Assembly: GCF_002874965.1 (NCBI RefSeq) | Contig: NZ_CP025624.1 | Coordinates: forward strand, 3,968,001-4,032,000 | DNA from: Pseudomonas sp. NC02 | Lineage (GTDB): Bacteria; Pseudomonadota; Gammaproteobacteria; Pseudomonadales; Pseudomonadaceae | Length of the DNA: 64,000 nt | Reading direction: 5' to 3' | Shown here: positions 19,349-28,054 of the stretch, piece by piece | Layout: the number at the start of each line of letters is the position of its first letter | How positions within the stretch are numbered: position 1 is the stretch's first letter | Position numbers and translations under genes: made by a program | Notes under the pieces: model-generated | The model's database searches: none | What the model was told of the DNA's origin: nothing | Seen by the model: the letters and a program-made list of their open reading frames with translations, nothing else

Positions 19349-21286
19349 TTAGCTTCGAGAACTGCGCCAAGCATTAATCAACTGCTCAAAGATGCACTGC
19401 ACCTGCTCAATCAAGGTTTGATCGTCAATCTCCCCCGCCAGCCAGGCGCGGCTTGGCTCCTGGAAGATCGTGCGGCCCACGGCGAAACCGCGGCAGGTCT
19501 GGCTCTGGCTGGCTTGCTGGAAGCCATCGGCCAGGCATTCGGCGGAAGCGTTCAGGCCCAGCAGCACCACGCCCCGGCAATAGGGATCGCGTTCCTGGAT
19601 CAGTTCGTCGAGCTTTTTCCAGTCTGCGGCCGACTGCGCCTCGATCTTCCACCACGCCGGGTAGATGCCCAGGTTGTACAGGCGCTTGAGGCTGCGATAG
19701 AGCACGTCGGGATAGGTGGACGGGTGATCCTTGGGGGGCACGACTTCCAGCAGCAGCTCATGGCCGCTGACCAGGGACGCCTGATACAGGGCCTTGAGTT
19801 GCGCTTCCTGTTCCAGGCGCAGCAATGGCTCGTCATCGGGGTGAAATTGCACCAGGCACTTGATGATCTGCTCCCGGGGCCAGGCAATCAGGTTGCTGCC
19901 CACCGAGCGCCCGTGTTCAAAGGCCAGCGGCCGTGAGTTCTGGACTTCCACCGGGCGGGCGATCCACCAGCCGCGACCGCTGGCGGCGTTCAGCGCGTCC
20001 TGGCCGAAGCGTTGGTCGGCCAGAATCCCGACGTCAGCCTCGACGCCCTGCTCCGCCAGTTTGCTTTCAACCCGTTCCACGGCCTGGATAAACAGTTGCT
20101 TGAGGGCGCTGATGCGCGCCGGGTCCTGGCCGCCTTTTTGGGCCAGTTCCACCAACTGCCAGCGGTGGTCGAAGGCAAATACAAACAGCTGCTTCCAGAC
20201 CTTGCGCGGCACGCTGACCTGGTGCAGGCGTTGCAGCACTGCGTCCTGGTCCGGGCGGGTAATCGGCACCGGGCTGTTGAACAGGTAATCGAGTTCGGCG
20301 CGGGTCGGCATGGCCGGCGCGCAGGCATGGCGCGACACCACCAGGCCGCCGCAGGCATTCGCCAACTGGCTGCAGCGCTCGTCGCTGGCGTCTTCAAGCC
20401 AGCCGCTGAGGAAGCCGGACATGAAGGCATCGCCGGCGCCCAGCACGTTGAGTACTTCCACCCGTACCCCGGGGTAGATCGCGCCGTCTTCAAGGCGGGC
20501 CGGGATATCGCCGTGGATCACCGTGCAGCCCTGGGGGCCAAGCTTGACCACCAGGGTGGCCGAGGTCAGGCCACGCACCGTGCGCAATGCCGTGAGCAAA
20601 TCTTCACTGCCACCGGCAATCAGGAATTCTTCTTCGGTGCCGACGATCAGGTCAAAACGCGGGAGGATTTTCTGCACGTGCTGGCTGACATTCTGGTCGG
20701 CCACAAACCGGGTTTCGCCATCGGCCTTGCCGGCCAGGCCCCAGAGCACCGGGCGGTAGTCGATGTCGAGCACGCGTTTGACGTTGTGCTTCTCGGCGTA
20801 GTCCAGGGCCTGGATGCTGGCCTTGTACACGCCGTCGGTGGAGAAGTGGGTACCGGTGATCAGCAGCGCCTTGCTGGAAGCAATGAACGCTTCACTGATG
20901 TCTTCGGCACGCAGGGCCATGTCGGCGCAGTTCTCGCGGTAGAACACCAGCGGGAAGGTTTCGCGGTCCTTGAGGCCCAGCAGCACCAGGGCGGTGAGGC
21001 GTTCCGGGTCGACCTTGATGCCGCTGACGTCACAGCCTTCGCGGGCCAGGGACTCCAGCAGGAAACGCCCCATGTGGTCGTCCCCTACCCGGCTCAACAT
21101 CGCCGACTTGAGCCCCAGCCGCGCGGTGCCGAACGCGATGTTGGCGGAGGAACCGCCGAGGTACTTGGCGAAGCTCGAGACATCCTCCAGCCGTGCACCC
21201 ACTTGTTGTGCGTAAAGGTCGACGCCCAGGCGTCCCAGGCAAATCAGATCCAATTGACGCCCACTGGCAAAACGAGTCTGGCCCAT
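19349..21286 (-). CDS. iolC: 5-Dehydro-2-deoxygluconokinase fused to DUF2090 domain
   Basis: A 645-residue fusion. Residues 1 to about 325 form a PfkB/ribokinase-type kinase (LICLGRLGVDLYAQQVG, YLGGSSANIAFGTARLG, and the catalytic GAGDAFMSGFLSG anion hole with its Asp) that phosphorylates 2-deoxy-5-keto-gluconate. The remaining part, from about KQLFVFAFDHRWQLVEL, is a DUF2090 aldolase-like TIM barrel. It could supply the IolJ aldolase step, since no separate iolJ is present in the window. First gene of the iol operon, with a GGAG ribosome site, an AAAAATAA motif and the IolR box upstream. Confidence 0.92.
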   Translation of the reverse strand: MGQTRFASGRQLDLICLGRLGVDLYAQQVGARLEDVSSFAKYLGGSSANIAFGTARLGLKSAMLSRVGDDHMGRFLLESLAREGCDVSGIKVDPERLTALVLLGLKDRETFPLVFYRENCADMALRAEDISEAFIASSKALLITGTHFSTDGVYKASIQALDYAEKHNVKRVLDIDYRPVLWGLAGKADGETRFVADQNVSQHVQKILPRFDLIVGTEEEFLIAGGSEDLLTALRTVRGLTSATLVVKLGPQGCTVIHGDIPARLEDGAIYPGVRVEVLNVLGAGDAFMSGFLSGWLEDASDERCSQLANACGGLVVSRHACAPAMPTRAELDYLFNSPVPITRPDQDAVLQRLHQVSVPRKVWKQLFVFAFDHRWQLVELAQKGGQDPARISALKQLFIQAVERVESKLAEQGVEADVGILADQRFGQDALNAASGRGWWIARPVEVQNSRPLAFEHGRSVGSNLIAWPREQIIKCLVQFHPDDEPLLRLEQEAQLKALYQASLVSGHELLLEVVPPKDHPSTYPDVLYRSLKRLYNLGIYPAWWKIEAQSAADWKKLDELIQERDPYCRGVVLLGLNASAECLADGFQQASQSQTCRGFAVGRTIFQEPSRAWLAGEIDDQTLIEQVQCIFEQLINAWRSSRS

Positions 21287-21382
21287 GCTGGCTCCTGTTA
21301 TTTTTATCAGCCTGCGTATGCCGTCGCGGTGGCGGCATACGCTCTTGGTGCAAGCAGACTAGAACGTCTGGTGACGCCAATC

Positions 21383-21403
21383 AATATTTATTCTATAAAT
21401 ATT
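21383..21403. promoter_or_regulatory. Nine-base-arm dyad in the iolC/iolR divergent region
   Basis: Arms AATATTTAT and ATAAATATT around TCT, perfect. It lies between the IolR box and iolC and likely overlaps the iolC promoter. It shares the TTATTCTAT core with the dyad upstream of ibpA. Confidence 0.5.
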
Positions 21404-21409
21404 TTTTGT

Positions 21410-21423
21410 GGAATATATTTTCC
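21410..21423. promoter_or_regulatory. IolR operator GGAA-N6-TTCC upstream of iolC
   Basis: GGAATATATTTTCC in the 303-base region between iolC (minus) and iolR (plus). It matches the known motif of RpiR-type IolR and the site upstream of the importer. Apart from this site and the adjoining dyad, the rest of the region is AT-rich promoter sequence without a gene. Confidence 0.75.
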
Positions 21424-21589
21424 AATACACCATCATCGGTATGTCCCAGCCGCAGTGCATCGTTTCAGCTGCACCGTGGGGCGGGATGCCGAGGTATTTT
21501 TTTGCGCCTACCCTGTAGACTTGCGCACATCGACTTATTGTCAGGGGCGCCTCGACGCGCCCTATAAGAACAAGCCAGAAGGATTCCCT

Positions 21590-22486
21590 ATGTCCCAGAG
21601 CGCCCCGGAAGACGCACTCGCCAGCCCGCCGCTGAACGCCGAGCGGTTGTTGCAGCTGATCACCGATGAATACGAGAGCCTGCCGCGCCAGCTCAAGCGC
21701 ATCGCCAGCTACATGAGCCAGCAGAGCGACCGGATCATGGTCGACCGCATCAGCGACATCGCCCGTGAATGCGAAGTGCACCCGTCGGCCATCGTGCGGT
21801 TTTCCCAGCGTTTCGGGTTCAGTGGTTTCAGTGAAATGCAGGCGCTGTTCCGCGAGGCCTACACCCACAAGACCACGCCGGTGCAGAACTACCAGCAACG
21901 CATCCGCAGCATGATCGCCAACAAGTCGCAGAAAGCCAGCGGCGGCGACCTGGCGCGTGAGTGCGTGAATGCCACCCTCTCCGGGATCGAGCGCCTGGGG
22001 CTGGAACTGGATGACGCAGCCTTCGACAAGGCCGTGGACCTGGTGGTGAATGCCGACAATATCTACGTGGTGGGCGTGCGCCGCTCGTTCGCCGTGGCGG
22101 ACTACCTGGTGTACAACCTGCAGCACACCAACAAGCGCATCCATCTGGTATCGGGGTTGGGCGGCAGCTATCGTGAGCAGATGCGCAGTGTGCGGGCCAA
22201 CGACCTGGTGATTGCCATCAGCTTTACGCCCTACGGCAAGGAAACCCAGCACTGCCTGCGGATTGCCCAGCACCATCAGGCCAAGACCCTGATCATTACC
22301 GACAGCAACCTGTCGCCCCTGGCCAAGCGGGCGAGCACGGTGTTGCTGGTGAATGAGGGCTCGTCGTTTGCGTTCAGATCACTGAGTGCGACGCTGTGCC
22401 TGTGCCAGGCGTTGTTTATTGCCGTGGCGTATCGGCTGGAATTGAAGGTCGATGAGATTCATGAGCAGGTGGGATTCGACGACTGA
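21590..22486 (+). CDS. iolR: MurR/RpiR-family transcriptional regulator of inositol catabolism
   Basis: A 298-residue regulator with an N-terminal HTH_6 domain (LPRQLKRIASYMSQQSDRIMVDRISDIARECEVHPSAIVRF pattern, residues about 27-85) and a C-terminal SIS sugar-binding domain (NIYVVGVRRSFAVADYLVYNLQ; LVIAISFTPYGKETQHCL; LIITDS). ATG 21590 follows AGAAGGA; the much longer open frame from 20012 is a reverse-strand shadow of iolC. Divergent from iolC, with the operator between them. In relatives it represses the iol genes until an inositol-derived intermediate binds the SIS domain. Confidence 0.88.
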   Translation: MSQSAPEDALASPPLNAERLLQLITDEYESLPRQLKRIASYMSQQSDRIMVDRISDIARECEVHPSAIVRFSQRFGFSGFSEMQALFREAYTHKTTPVQNYQQRIRSMIANKSQKASGGDLARECVNATLSGIERLGLELDDAAFDKAVDLVVNADNIYVVGVRRSFAVADYLVYNLQHTNKRIHLVSGLGGSYREQMRSVRANDLVIAISFTPYGKETQHCLRIAQHHQAKTLIITDSNLSPLAKRASTVLLVNEGSSFAFRSLSATLCLCQALFIAVAYRLELKVDEIHEQVGFDD

Positions 22487-22512
22487 CTGCGACCGTTCAG
22501 CCACCAAAGATC

Positions 22513-22608
22513 AAATGTGGGAGCGGGCTTGCTCGCGAATGCGGTCTGTTAGTCAACATCTCCATCGACTGTTCCGCCGCATTCGCGAGCAAGCCCGCTC
22601 CCACATTT
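22513..22608. repeat. REP doublet (inverted pair)
   Basis: AAATGTGGGAGCGGGCTTGC... and its reverse complement between the convergent ends of iolR and the fadD-like gene; may act as a two-way 3' boundary. Confidence 0.9.
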
Positions 22609-22628
22609 TTGACCGCGTTCACTCAGGC

Positions 22629-24332
22629 TTAGCGCAGTGCCCGGCGCAACACCTTGCCCACCGTCGTCTTGGGCAACTCTTCAGTACGAAACTCGACAAA
22701 CCGCGGCACCTTGTACCCCGTCAAATATTCCCGGCAATGCGCCAGAATCTGCTCCTGGGTCAAGCTTGGGTCCTTGCGCACCACGATGATTTTGACCCGC
22801 TCGCCGGTCACCCCATCCTCAACCCCGATCGCCGCCACTTCCGCCACGCCCGGATGCAACGCCACCACGTCTTCGATCTCGTTGGGGTACACGTTGAACC
22901 CGGACACCAGGATCATGTCTTTCTTGCGGTCCACCAGGCGGATGAAGCCCTGCTCATTCATCACCCCGATGTCCCCGGTAGACAGCCACCCTTCGGCATC
23001 CAGCACCTCGGCGGTTTCCGCCGGGCGTTTCCAATAACCCTGCATCACCTGCGGGCCGCGTACTTGCAGTTCGCCCTGCTCGCCCAGTTCCGCCAACTCA
23101 CCGTCCTCACGAATGAACCGCACCCAGGTCGACGGCAACGGCACGCCGATACTGCCGGTGAATTCCATCTCGCGCATGCGTGAGATGTCGATGGGGCTGA
23201 TGCTCACCACCGGCGAACATTCAGTGAGGCCGTAGCCTTCGATGATCGGCAAGCCGGTGACTTCCTTCCAGCGCTTGGCCACAGCGGTATGGGTGGCCAT
23301 GCCGCCGGCGATCACCATGCGCAAATCGGAAAAATCCCGGGCGCAGAATTCCTTGTTTTCCAGCAGGCCGTTGAACAGCGTATTCACCCCGGCAATCCCG
23401 TTGAAACGCTCCTTGCGCAGGATCATCTGCACCCGCTTCACATCCCGTGGGTTGGCGATCAGGATGTTGCGCCCGCCCAGGCACATGAACATCAGGCAGT
23501 TCACCGTCAGGGAAAAGATGTGGTACAGCGGCAGCAGGGTGACGTTGGTTTCCTGCTGGTTCTGATCGAGCTGATCACCGACCCACGCCTTGGCCTGCAA
23601 CAGGTTGGCGATGATATTGCGATGGCTGAGCATGACGCCCTTGGCATCGCCGGTAGTGCCGCCGGTGTATTGCAGGAAGGCCAGGTCTTCGCGGTTCATC
23701 GGCACGGCGAGATGGGTTTGCCCGCGTCCCTGTTTCAACACCTGGTTGAAACGCACGGCCCCCGGCAGGTTGAAACGCGGCACCTGCTTCTGCACGCTGC
23801 GCAGGATGAAGTTCATCGCCGCGCCCTTGAAGGTGCCGAGCAGGTCACCGATGGCCGCGATCACCACACGTTTGACGGTACTGGCGGCCACCACTTTCTC
23901 CAGGGTGTGGGCAAAGTTTTCGAAGATCACCAGGGTCTCTGCGCCACTGTCCTTGAGCAAATGCTGCAGCTCCCGGGCGGTGTACAGCGGGTTGACGTTG
24001 ACCACCACCGCACCCGCGAGAATCGTGCCCAGCAGGCAGATCGGGTACTGCAAGCAGTTGGGCATCATCAGCGCCACCCGGTCGCCCTTCTTCACACCCT
24101 GGTCTTGCAGCCACGCAGCAAAGGCGATGCCCTGCACCTCCCAGTCGGCGTAGGTCATTTCGGTGCCGATGCTGACGTAGGCCACGCGGTCGCGGAATTT
24201 GTGCAGGTGCTCCAGGAACACCTCGCGCAACGACGGGTAATCCTCGATGCCGGCGTCGATGTCTGCCGGTACGCCGGGCAGGTAAGCGTTCAACCAGAGG
24301 CGTTCGGTCTGTTCCAGGCTTACAGCGTTCAT
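22629..24332 (-). CDS. fadD: Long-chain fatty acid-CoA ligase
   Basis: A 567-residue AMP-forming acyl-CoA synthetase. Motif A (LQYTGGTTGDAKGVMLSHRN) binds ATP phosphates; GYGLTECSP, STGDIGVMNEQGFIRLVDRKKDMILVSG-type hinge sequence and the C-terminal catalytic Lys region (ELPKTTVGKVLRR) are all intact. It activates fatty acids entering the cell or produced from alkanes. Start ATG 24332 has GGAG upstream, and an AACAACAA Hfq/Crc-type motif lies just before it. Last gene of the fadE-fabG-maoC-thiolase-fadD set, ending at a REP doublet. Confidence 0.9.
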   Translation of the reverse strand: MNAVSLEQTERLWLNAYLPGVPADIDAGIEDYPSLREVFLEHLHKFRDRVAYVSIGTEMTYADWEVQGIAFAAWLQDQGVKKGDRVALMMPNCLQYPICLLGTILAGAVVVNVNPLYTARELQHLLKDSGAETLVIFENFAHTLEKVVAASTVKRVVIAAIGDLLGTFKGAAMNFILRSVQKQVPRFNLPGAVRFNQVLKQGRGQTHLAVPMNREDLAFLQYTGGTTGDAKGVMLSHRNIIANLLQAKAWVGDQLDQNQQETNVTLLPLYHIFSLTVNCLMFMCLGGRNILIANPRDVKRVQMILRKERFNGIAGVNTLFNGLLENKEFCARDFSDLRMVIAGGMATHTAVAKRWKEVTGLPIIEGYGLTECSPVVSISPIDISRMREMEFTGSIGVPLPSTWVRFIREDGELAELGEQGELQVRGPQVMQGYWKRPAETAEVLDAEGWLSTGDIGVMNEQGFIRLVDRKKDMILVSGFNVYPNEIEDVVALHPGVAEVAAIGVEDGVTGERVKIIVVRKDPSLTQEQILAHCREYLTGYKVPRFVEFRTEELPKTTVGKVLRRALR

Positions 24333-24342
24333 GGCAGTCTCC

Positions 24343-24350
24343 TTGTTGTT
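24343..24350 (-). promoter_or_regulatory. Hfq/Crc motif AACAACAA before fadD
   Basis: Exact AAYAAYAA match immediately before the GGAG ribosome site of fadD (AAAAACAACAAGGAG). Confidence 0.7.
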
Positions 24351-24363
24351 TTTATGGTGGGAA

Positions 24364-25662
24364 CTACTTTTCGACGATAGCGGTAATGCCCAACCCACCC
24401 GCCGCGCAGATCGAAATCAGGCCGCGGCCGCCGCCACGCTGGTGGATCGCCTTGGCCAGTGCCGCGAGTTGCCGGCCACCGGTGGCGGCGAAGGGGTGGC
24501 CGCAGCCGAGGGAGCCGCCGTTGACGTTCATCTTGCTGCGGTCGATGCTGCCCAGCGGCGCGTCGAGGCCCAGGCGGTCGCGGCAGTAATCCGGGTCTTC
24601 CCAGGCCTTGAGGGTGCACAGCACCTGAGCGGCGAAGGCTTCGTGAATCTCGAACAGATCGAAGTCGGCGAACGTCAGGCCTTCGCGCTTGAGCATGCGT
24701 GGCACGGCGTAGGCCGGCGCCATCAGCAGGCCTTCGGTGCCGTCGACGAAATTCACCGCAGCGGTTTCACCGGTTCGCAGGTACGCCAATACGGGCAAGC
24801 CGCGCTCGGCGGCCCATTCCTCGCTGGCCAGCAGCACCACCGACGCGCCGTCAGTCAGGGGCGTGGAGTTGCCGGCGGTGAGCGTGCCGTTCTGGCGGTC
24901 GTAGGCCGGTGACAGGCCGGCAAGTTTCTCCAGGCTGGCGTCGGCCCGCAGGTTGTTGTCCCGGGCCAGGCCGCGATACGGGCTGATCAAATCATCGAAG
25001 AAACCCTGCTTGTACGCCGCATCCAGCCGCTGGTGGCTGGTGAGGGTCAACTCGTCCTGGGCCAGGCGCTTGATCTGCCAGCGCTTGGCCATTTCCTCGC
25101 AGTGTTCACCCATGGACAAGCCGGTGCGCGGCTCGCCATTGCGCGGCAGCAGCGGCTTGAAAAACATCGACGGGCGCACCCCCATCAAGGCCTTCAACCT
25201 GGCGCCGGTGCCCTTGGCGCGGTTGGCTGAAAGCAAGGTGCGGCGCAGGGACTCGTTGATGCCGATGGGCGCGTCGGAGGTGGTGTCGGAACCACCGGCA
25301 ACGCCCACTTCGATCTGCCCAAGGGCGATCTTGTTCGCCACCAGCAACGCCGCTTCCAGGCCGGTGCCGCAGGCTTGTTGCAGGTCGTAGGCCGGGGTTT
25401 CGGGAGACAGTGTGGTAGACAGCAGGCTTTCCCGGGCCAGGTTGAAATCCCGGGAATGCTTGATCACCGCACCCGCGGCAAACTCGCCCAGGCGCAGGCC
25501 GTGAAGGTTGTAGCGGTCCACCAGGCCTTGCAGGGCGGCGACCAGCAGATCCTGGTTGCTGTCATGGGCGTACACAGTGTTGGAGCGGGCGAACGGGATA
25601 CGGTTGCCGCCGATAATCGCCACGCGGCGCGTCGGGGCCGGGTTGAAACTGTAGTCACTCAT
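24364..25662 (-). CDS. fadI: Acetyl-CoA C-acyltransferase (FadI-type thiolase)
   Basis: A 432-residue thiolase performing the chain-shortening step of beta-oxidation. The nucleophilic Cys98 sits in LQQACGTGLEAALLV, the active-site His in GGSLGCGHPFAATGGRQ and the second Cys in SICAAGGLGITAIVEK. Length and the N-terminal RRVAIIGGNRIPFARSNTVY resemble E. coli FadI more than FadA. The start ATG overlaps the maoC stop (ATGA), indicating coupling. Close paralogues act on short-chain acetoacetyl-CoA, so chain length is inferred. Confidence 0.85.
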   Translation of the reverse strand: MSDYSFNPAPTRRVAIIGGNRIPFARSNTVYAHDSNQDLLVAALQGLVDRYNLHGLRLGEFAAGAVIKHSRDFNLARESLLSTTLSPETPAYDLQQACGTGLEAALLVANKIALGQIEVGVAGGSDTTSDAPIGINESLRRTLLSANRAKGTGARLKALMGVRPSMFFKPLLPRNGEPRTGLSMGEHCEEMAKRWQIKRLAQDELTLTSHQRLDAAYKQGFFDDLISPYRGLARDNNLRADASLEKLAGLSPAYDRQNGTLTAGNSTPLTDGASVVLLASEEWAAERGLPVLAYLRTGETAAVNFVDGTEGLLMAPAYAVPRMLKREGLTFADFDLFEIHEAFAAQVLCTLKAWEDPDYCRDRLGLDAPLGSIDRSKMNVNGGSLGCGHPFAATGGRQLAALAKAIHQRGGGRGLISICAAGGLGITAIVEK

Positions 25663-26549
25663 CGATCGGTCTCATTCCAGATAAACAGCCCACGCATATG
25701 GGGTTTGTCACCGGCGAAATTGCGCACTTCAAACTCACGGCGCGGGCCGGTTGGCGGAACGTTCCACAGCGCCACCTGGCCGGGCAGGAAGATCGGCAGC
25801 TTGAAGTCGCAATGGGCCTCGGCCTGGTCCAGTCCGCCGGGGGGTTGCTGGGCGGCCAGGGCGCGGCCAAGGGTCCACATGCCGTGGGCGATGGCCCGGC
25901 GAAAGCCGAAGAGTTTGGCGCCAATCACCGAGGTGTGAATCGGATTGAAATCCCCCGAGACCCTGGCGAAACGCCGCCCCAGATCCGCCGGCAGCACCCA
26001 GCGTTGAGTGCGCAGCAAACCTTCTTCCTGCAAGGGCAACGCGTCGTCCCACGGCTCGCCAACCGGCGCGTTTACGTCACGGCGCAGGTACAGGCTGTCG
26101 CTCTCCCATATCAGGGCGCCCGCGCTGTAGCCACGGGTGGCGATGCTCAGGGCCTGGCCTTTCGGATGGGCGACCCAGCGTTCGCAATACACCTCCAGGC
26201 GCAAGGCCTGGCCCGCCTCCAGCCGTCGATGCTGGCGGATGCGATTGGCCAAATGCACCATGCCGCTGGCCGGGTACGGGAAACTCGGGCGGGTCAGCAG
26301 CATCAGGTGCAAGGGGAACGCCAGCACATGGGGATAGGACAGCGGCACGCCTTGCTCATGGCGGAAACCACAGGCCCGACCGTAAGCCGCGATCCCTTGG
26401 GCAGACAGCTCGACGGCCGAACGCACCAGGCGTTCTTTCGGCAACGTCGGCTCGCCTTCCAGCTTCGGTTTGCGCAGCCCCAATACCCCGTCCAGCAACA
26501 GCCGCGACCGCGAGGGCGGCGGGTCAATAATCTGCGTCACATAGTCCAT
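25659..26549 (-). CDS. MaoC-like (R)-specific enoyl-CoA hydratase
   Basis: A 296-residue hot-dog-fold protein. The C-terminal half contains a perfect hydratase-2 motif, FARVSGDFNPIHTSVIGA followed by FRRAIAHGMW, with catalytic Asp and His. The N-terminal half looks like a degenerate second hot-dog (HVLAFPLHLMLLTRPSFPY), as in two-domain MaoC proteins of eukaryote-like type. Such enzymes hydrate trans-2-enoyl-CoA to the (R)-3-hydroxyacyl-CoA. ATG 26549; two bases after fabG and overlapping the thiolase by four, so it is clearly within the operon. Its partner dehydrogenase is probably the fabG-like protein. Confidence 0.85.
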   Translation of the reverse strand: MDYVTQIIDPPPSRSRLLLDGVLGLRKPKLEGEPTLPKERLVRSAVELSAQGIAAYGRACGFRHEQGVPLSYPHVLAFPLHLMLLTRPSFPYPASGMVHLANRIRQHRRLEAGQALRLEVYCERWVAHPKGQALSIATRGYSAGALIWESDSLYLRRDVNAPVGEPWDDALPLQEEGLLRTQRWVLPADLGRRFARVSGDFNPIHTSVIGAKLFGFRRAIAHGMWTLGRALAAQQPPGGLDQAEAHCDFKLPIFLPGQVALWNVPPTGPRREFEVRNFAGDKPHMRGLFIWNETDR

Positions 26550-26551
26550 GC

Positions 26552-27895
26552 TCAGGCTCCCAACAGGCTTTGGCCGCAGACCCGCACCACCTGGCCATTG
26601 ACCCCGCCGGATGCCGGATGCGCCAGCCAGGCGATGGTTTCTGCCACGTCGATGGGTTGCCCGCCCTGGGACATCGAGTTCATCCGCCGCCCCGCTTCGC
26701 GAATCATCAGCGGGATCTTCGCGGTCATCTGGGTTTCGATAAAGCCCGGTGCCACGGCATTCACCGTCACTTGCTGCGCCGCCGCCTGCGGGGCCAGGCC
26801 TTGTACCAGTCCGATCACCCCGGCCTTGGAGGTGGCGTAGTTGCTTTGCCCGAGGTTGCCGGCGATACCGGAAATTGATGAGACACACACGATCCGCCCG
26901 CCCGGATTCAGGCCCTGGCTTTCCAGCAGCGCCGTGCTCAGGTGCAACGGTGCTTCCAGGTTGACCGCCAGTACGCTGCGCCACGCGGTCTCAGTCATCT
27001 TGGCGATGGTCTTGTCACGGGTAATCCCGGCGTTGTGCACCACCACGTCGAATGCACCGTGTTGGCTGACATGGGCGTGCAACTGCTGCGCGGCATCGGT
27101 GGCGGTGATGTCCAGCGCCAGTGCGGTGCCTGCGACACTGCCGGCCGCCTTTTGCAGCGAATCCTGGGCCTGGGGCACATCCACGCAGACCACATGGGCT
27201 CCATCGCGGGCCAGCACCTGGGCGATTGCCAGGCCGATGCCACGGGAGGCGCCGGTGACCAGGGCACGGCGGCCGCCGAGGGGTTTGTCCCAGTTGATTT
27301 CGGTTGGGCTATCGACGGGTTTTTCGAGGCGCACCACCTGCCCCGAAACATAGGCCGAGCGCCGCGACAGGAAGAACCGCAGGCTGCTTTCCAGCCCGTC
27401 CTCGGCACCCGGTGCGACGTAGATCAACTGCACGGTGATCGCCCGGCGCAACTCCTTGGCCAACGAACGCACCAGGCCCTCAAGGGCACGCTGGGCAATG
27501 GCCTGGGGCAGGTCCTTGCACAACTCCGGCGCGGTGCCGAGCACCACCACCCGGGCGTGCTGCCCAAGGCGCCTGGCGTTGGCGTGGAAGAATTCGTAGA
27601 GCTCGTCCAACTGCTTGAGGTCGGCGATGTCGCTGGCGTCGAACACCGCGCCCTGGACCTTGACCGTGGAGGGTGCCTTGAGGGTCGCAGCGGTGGCGGT
27701 CACTGTGTCGGTGGCGGTGAAGATGCGCTGGATTTGCGCCCCCAGGCGCCCTACCCCCGCGACGATTACCGGGTTGGCCAGGCCTTGCTGGCCGCTGCGG
27801 TGACGTTGCAATGCCAGGGGTTGGGGCAGCCCGGCAGTGCGGGCCAGCCAGGCTCCCCAGGGGGAATTGACGAAAGAAAGGTAGCTGTCACTCAT
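26552..27895 (-). CDS. High-molecular-weight FabG-type 3-hydroxyacyl dehydrogenase (SDR)
   Basis: A 447-residue protein in two parts: an N-terminal flavodoxin-like domain without a full cofactor site (about residues 1-200), then a complete SDR domain with TGASRGIGLAIA, NNAG-type HNAG, catalytic Ser in SSISGIAG and YATSK. This layout matches FabG4 of mycobacteria, which uses (R)-3-hydroxyacyl-CoA. An Asp ends the second strand (HVVCVDVP), favouring NAD over NADP and hence oxidation. Start at ATG 27895; a GTG at 27907 is possible. Separated from fadE by a REP doublet. Confidence 0.82.
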   Translation of the reverse strand: MSDSYLSFVNSPWGAWLARTAGLPQPLALQRHRSGQQGLANPVIVAGVGRLGAQIQRIFTATDTVTATAATLKAPSTVKVQGAVFDASDIADLKQLDELYEFFHANARRLGQHARVVVLGTAPELCKDLPQAIAQRALEGLVRSLAKELRRAITVQLIYVAPGAEDGLESSLRFFLSRRSAYVSGQVVRLEKPVDSPTEINWDKPLGGRRALVTGASRGIGLAIAQVLARDGAHVVCVDVPQAQDSLQKAAGSVAGTALALDITATDAAQQLHAHVSQHGAFDVVVHNAGITRDKTIAKMTETAWRSVLAVNLEAPLHLSTALLESQGLNPGGRIVCVSSISGIAGNLGQSNYATSKAGVIGLVQGLAPQAAAQQVTVNAVAPGFIETQMTAKIPLMIREAGRRMNSMSQGGQPIDVAETIAWLAHPASGGVNGQVVRVCGQSLLGA

Positions 27896-27941
27896 GGATA
27901 AACTCACTCACAACACGGTGTTGCCATGGAAACCCGATCCT

Positions 27942-28030
27942 TGTAGGAGCTGGCTTGCCTGCGATTGCGGTGTGTCAGCCAACACATCTGGCACTGAACC
28001 AACGCTATCGCAGGCAAGCCAGCTCCTACA
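27942..28030. repeat. REP doublet, GCTGGCTTGCCTG subtype
   Basis: TGTAGGAGCTGGCTTGCCTGCGAT and its reverse complement between fadE and fabG, inside the operon. Confidence 0.9.
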
Positions 28031-28054
28031 GGGGTCGTGCTCCTCCAGTTCCAG

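Noticed and set aside
20012..21589. Long open frame on the plus strand leading into iolR
   Set aside because: It is antisense to iolC and has no ribosome site; the regulator begins at ATG 21590.
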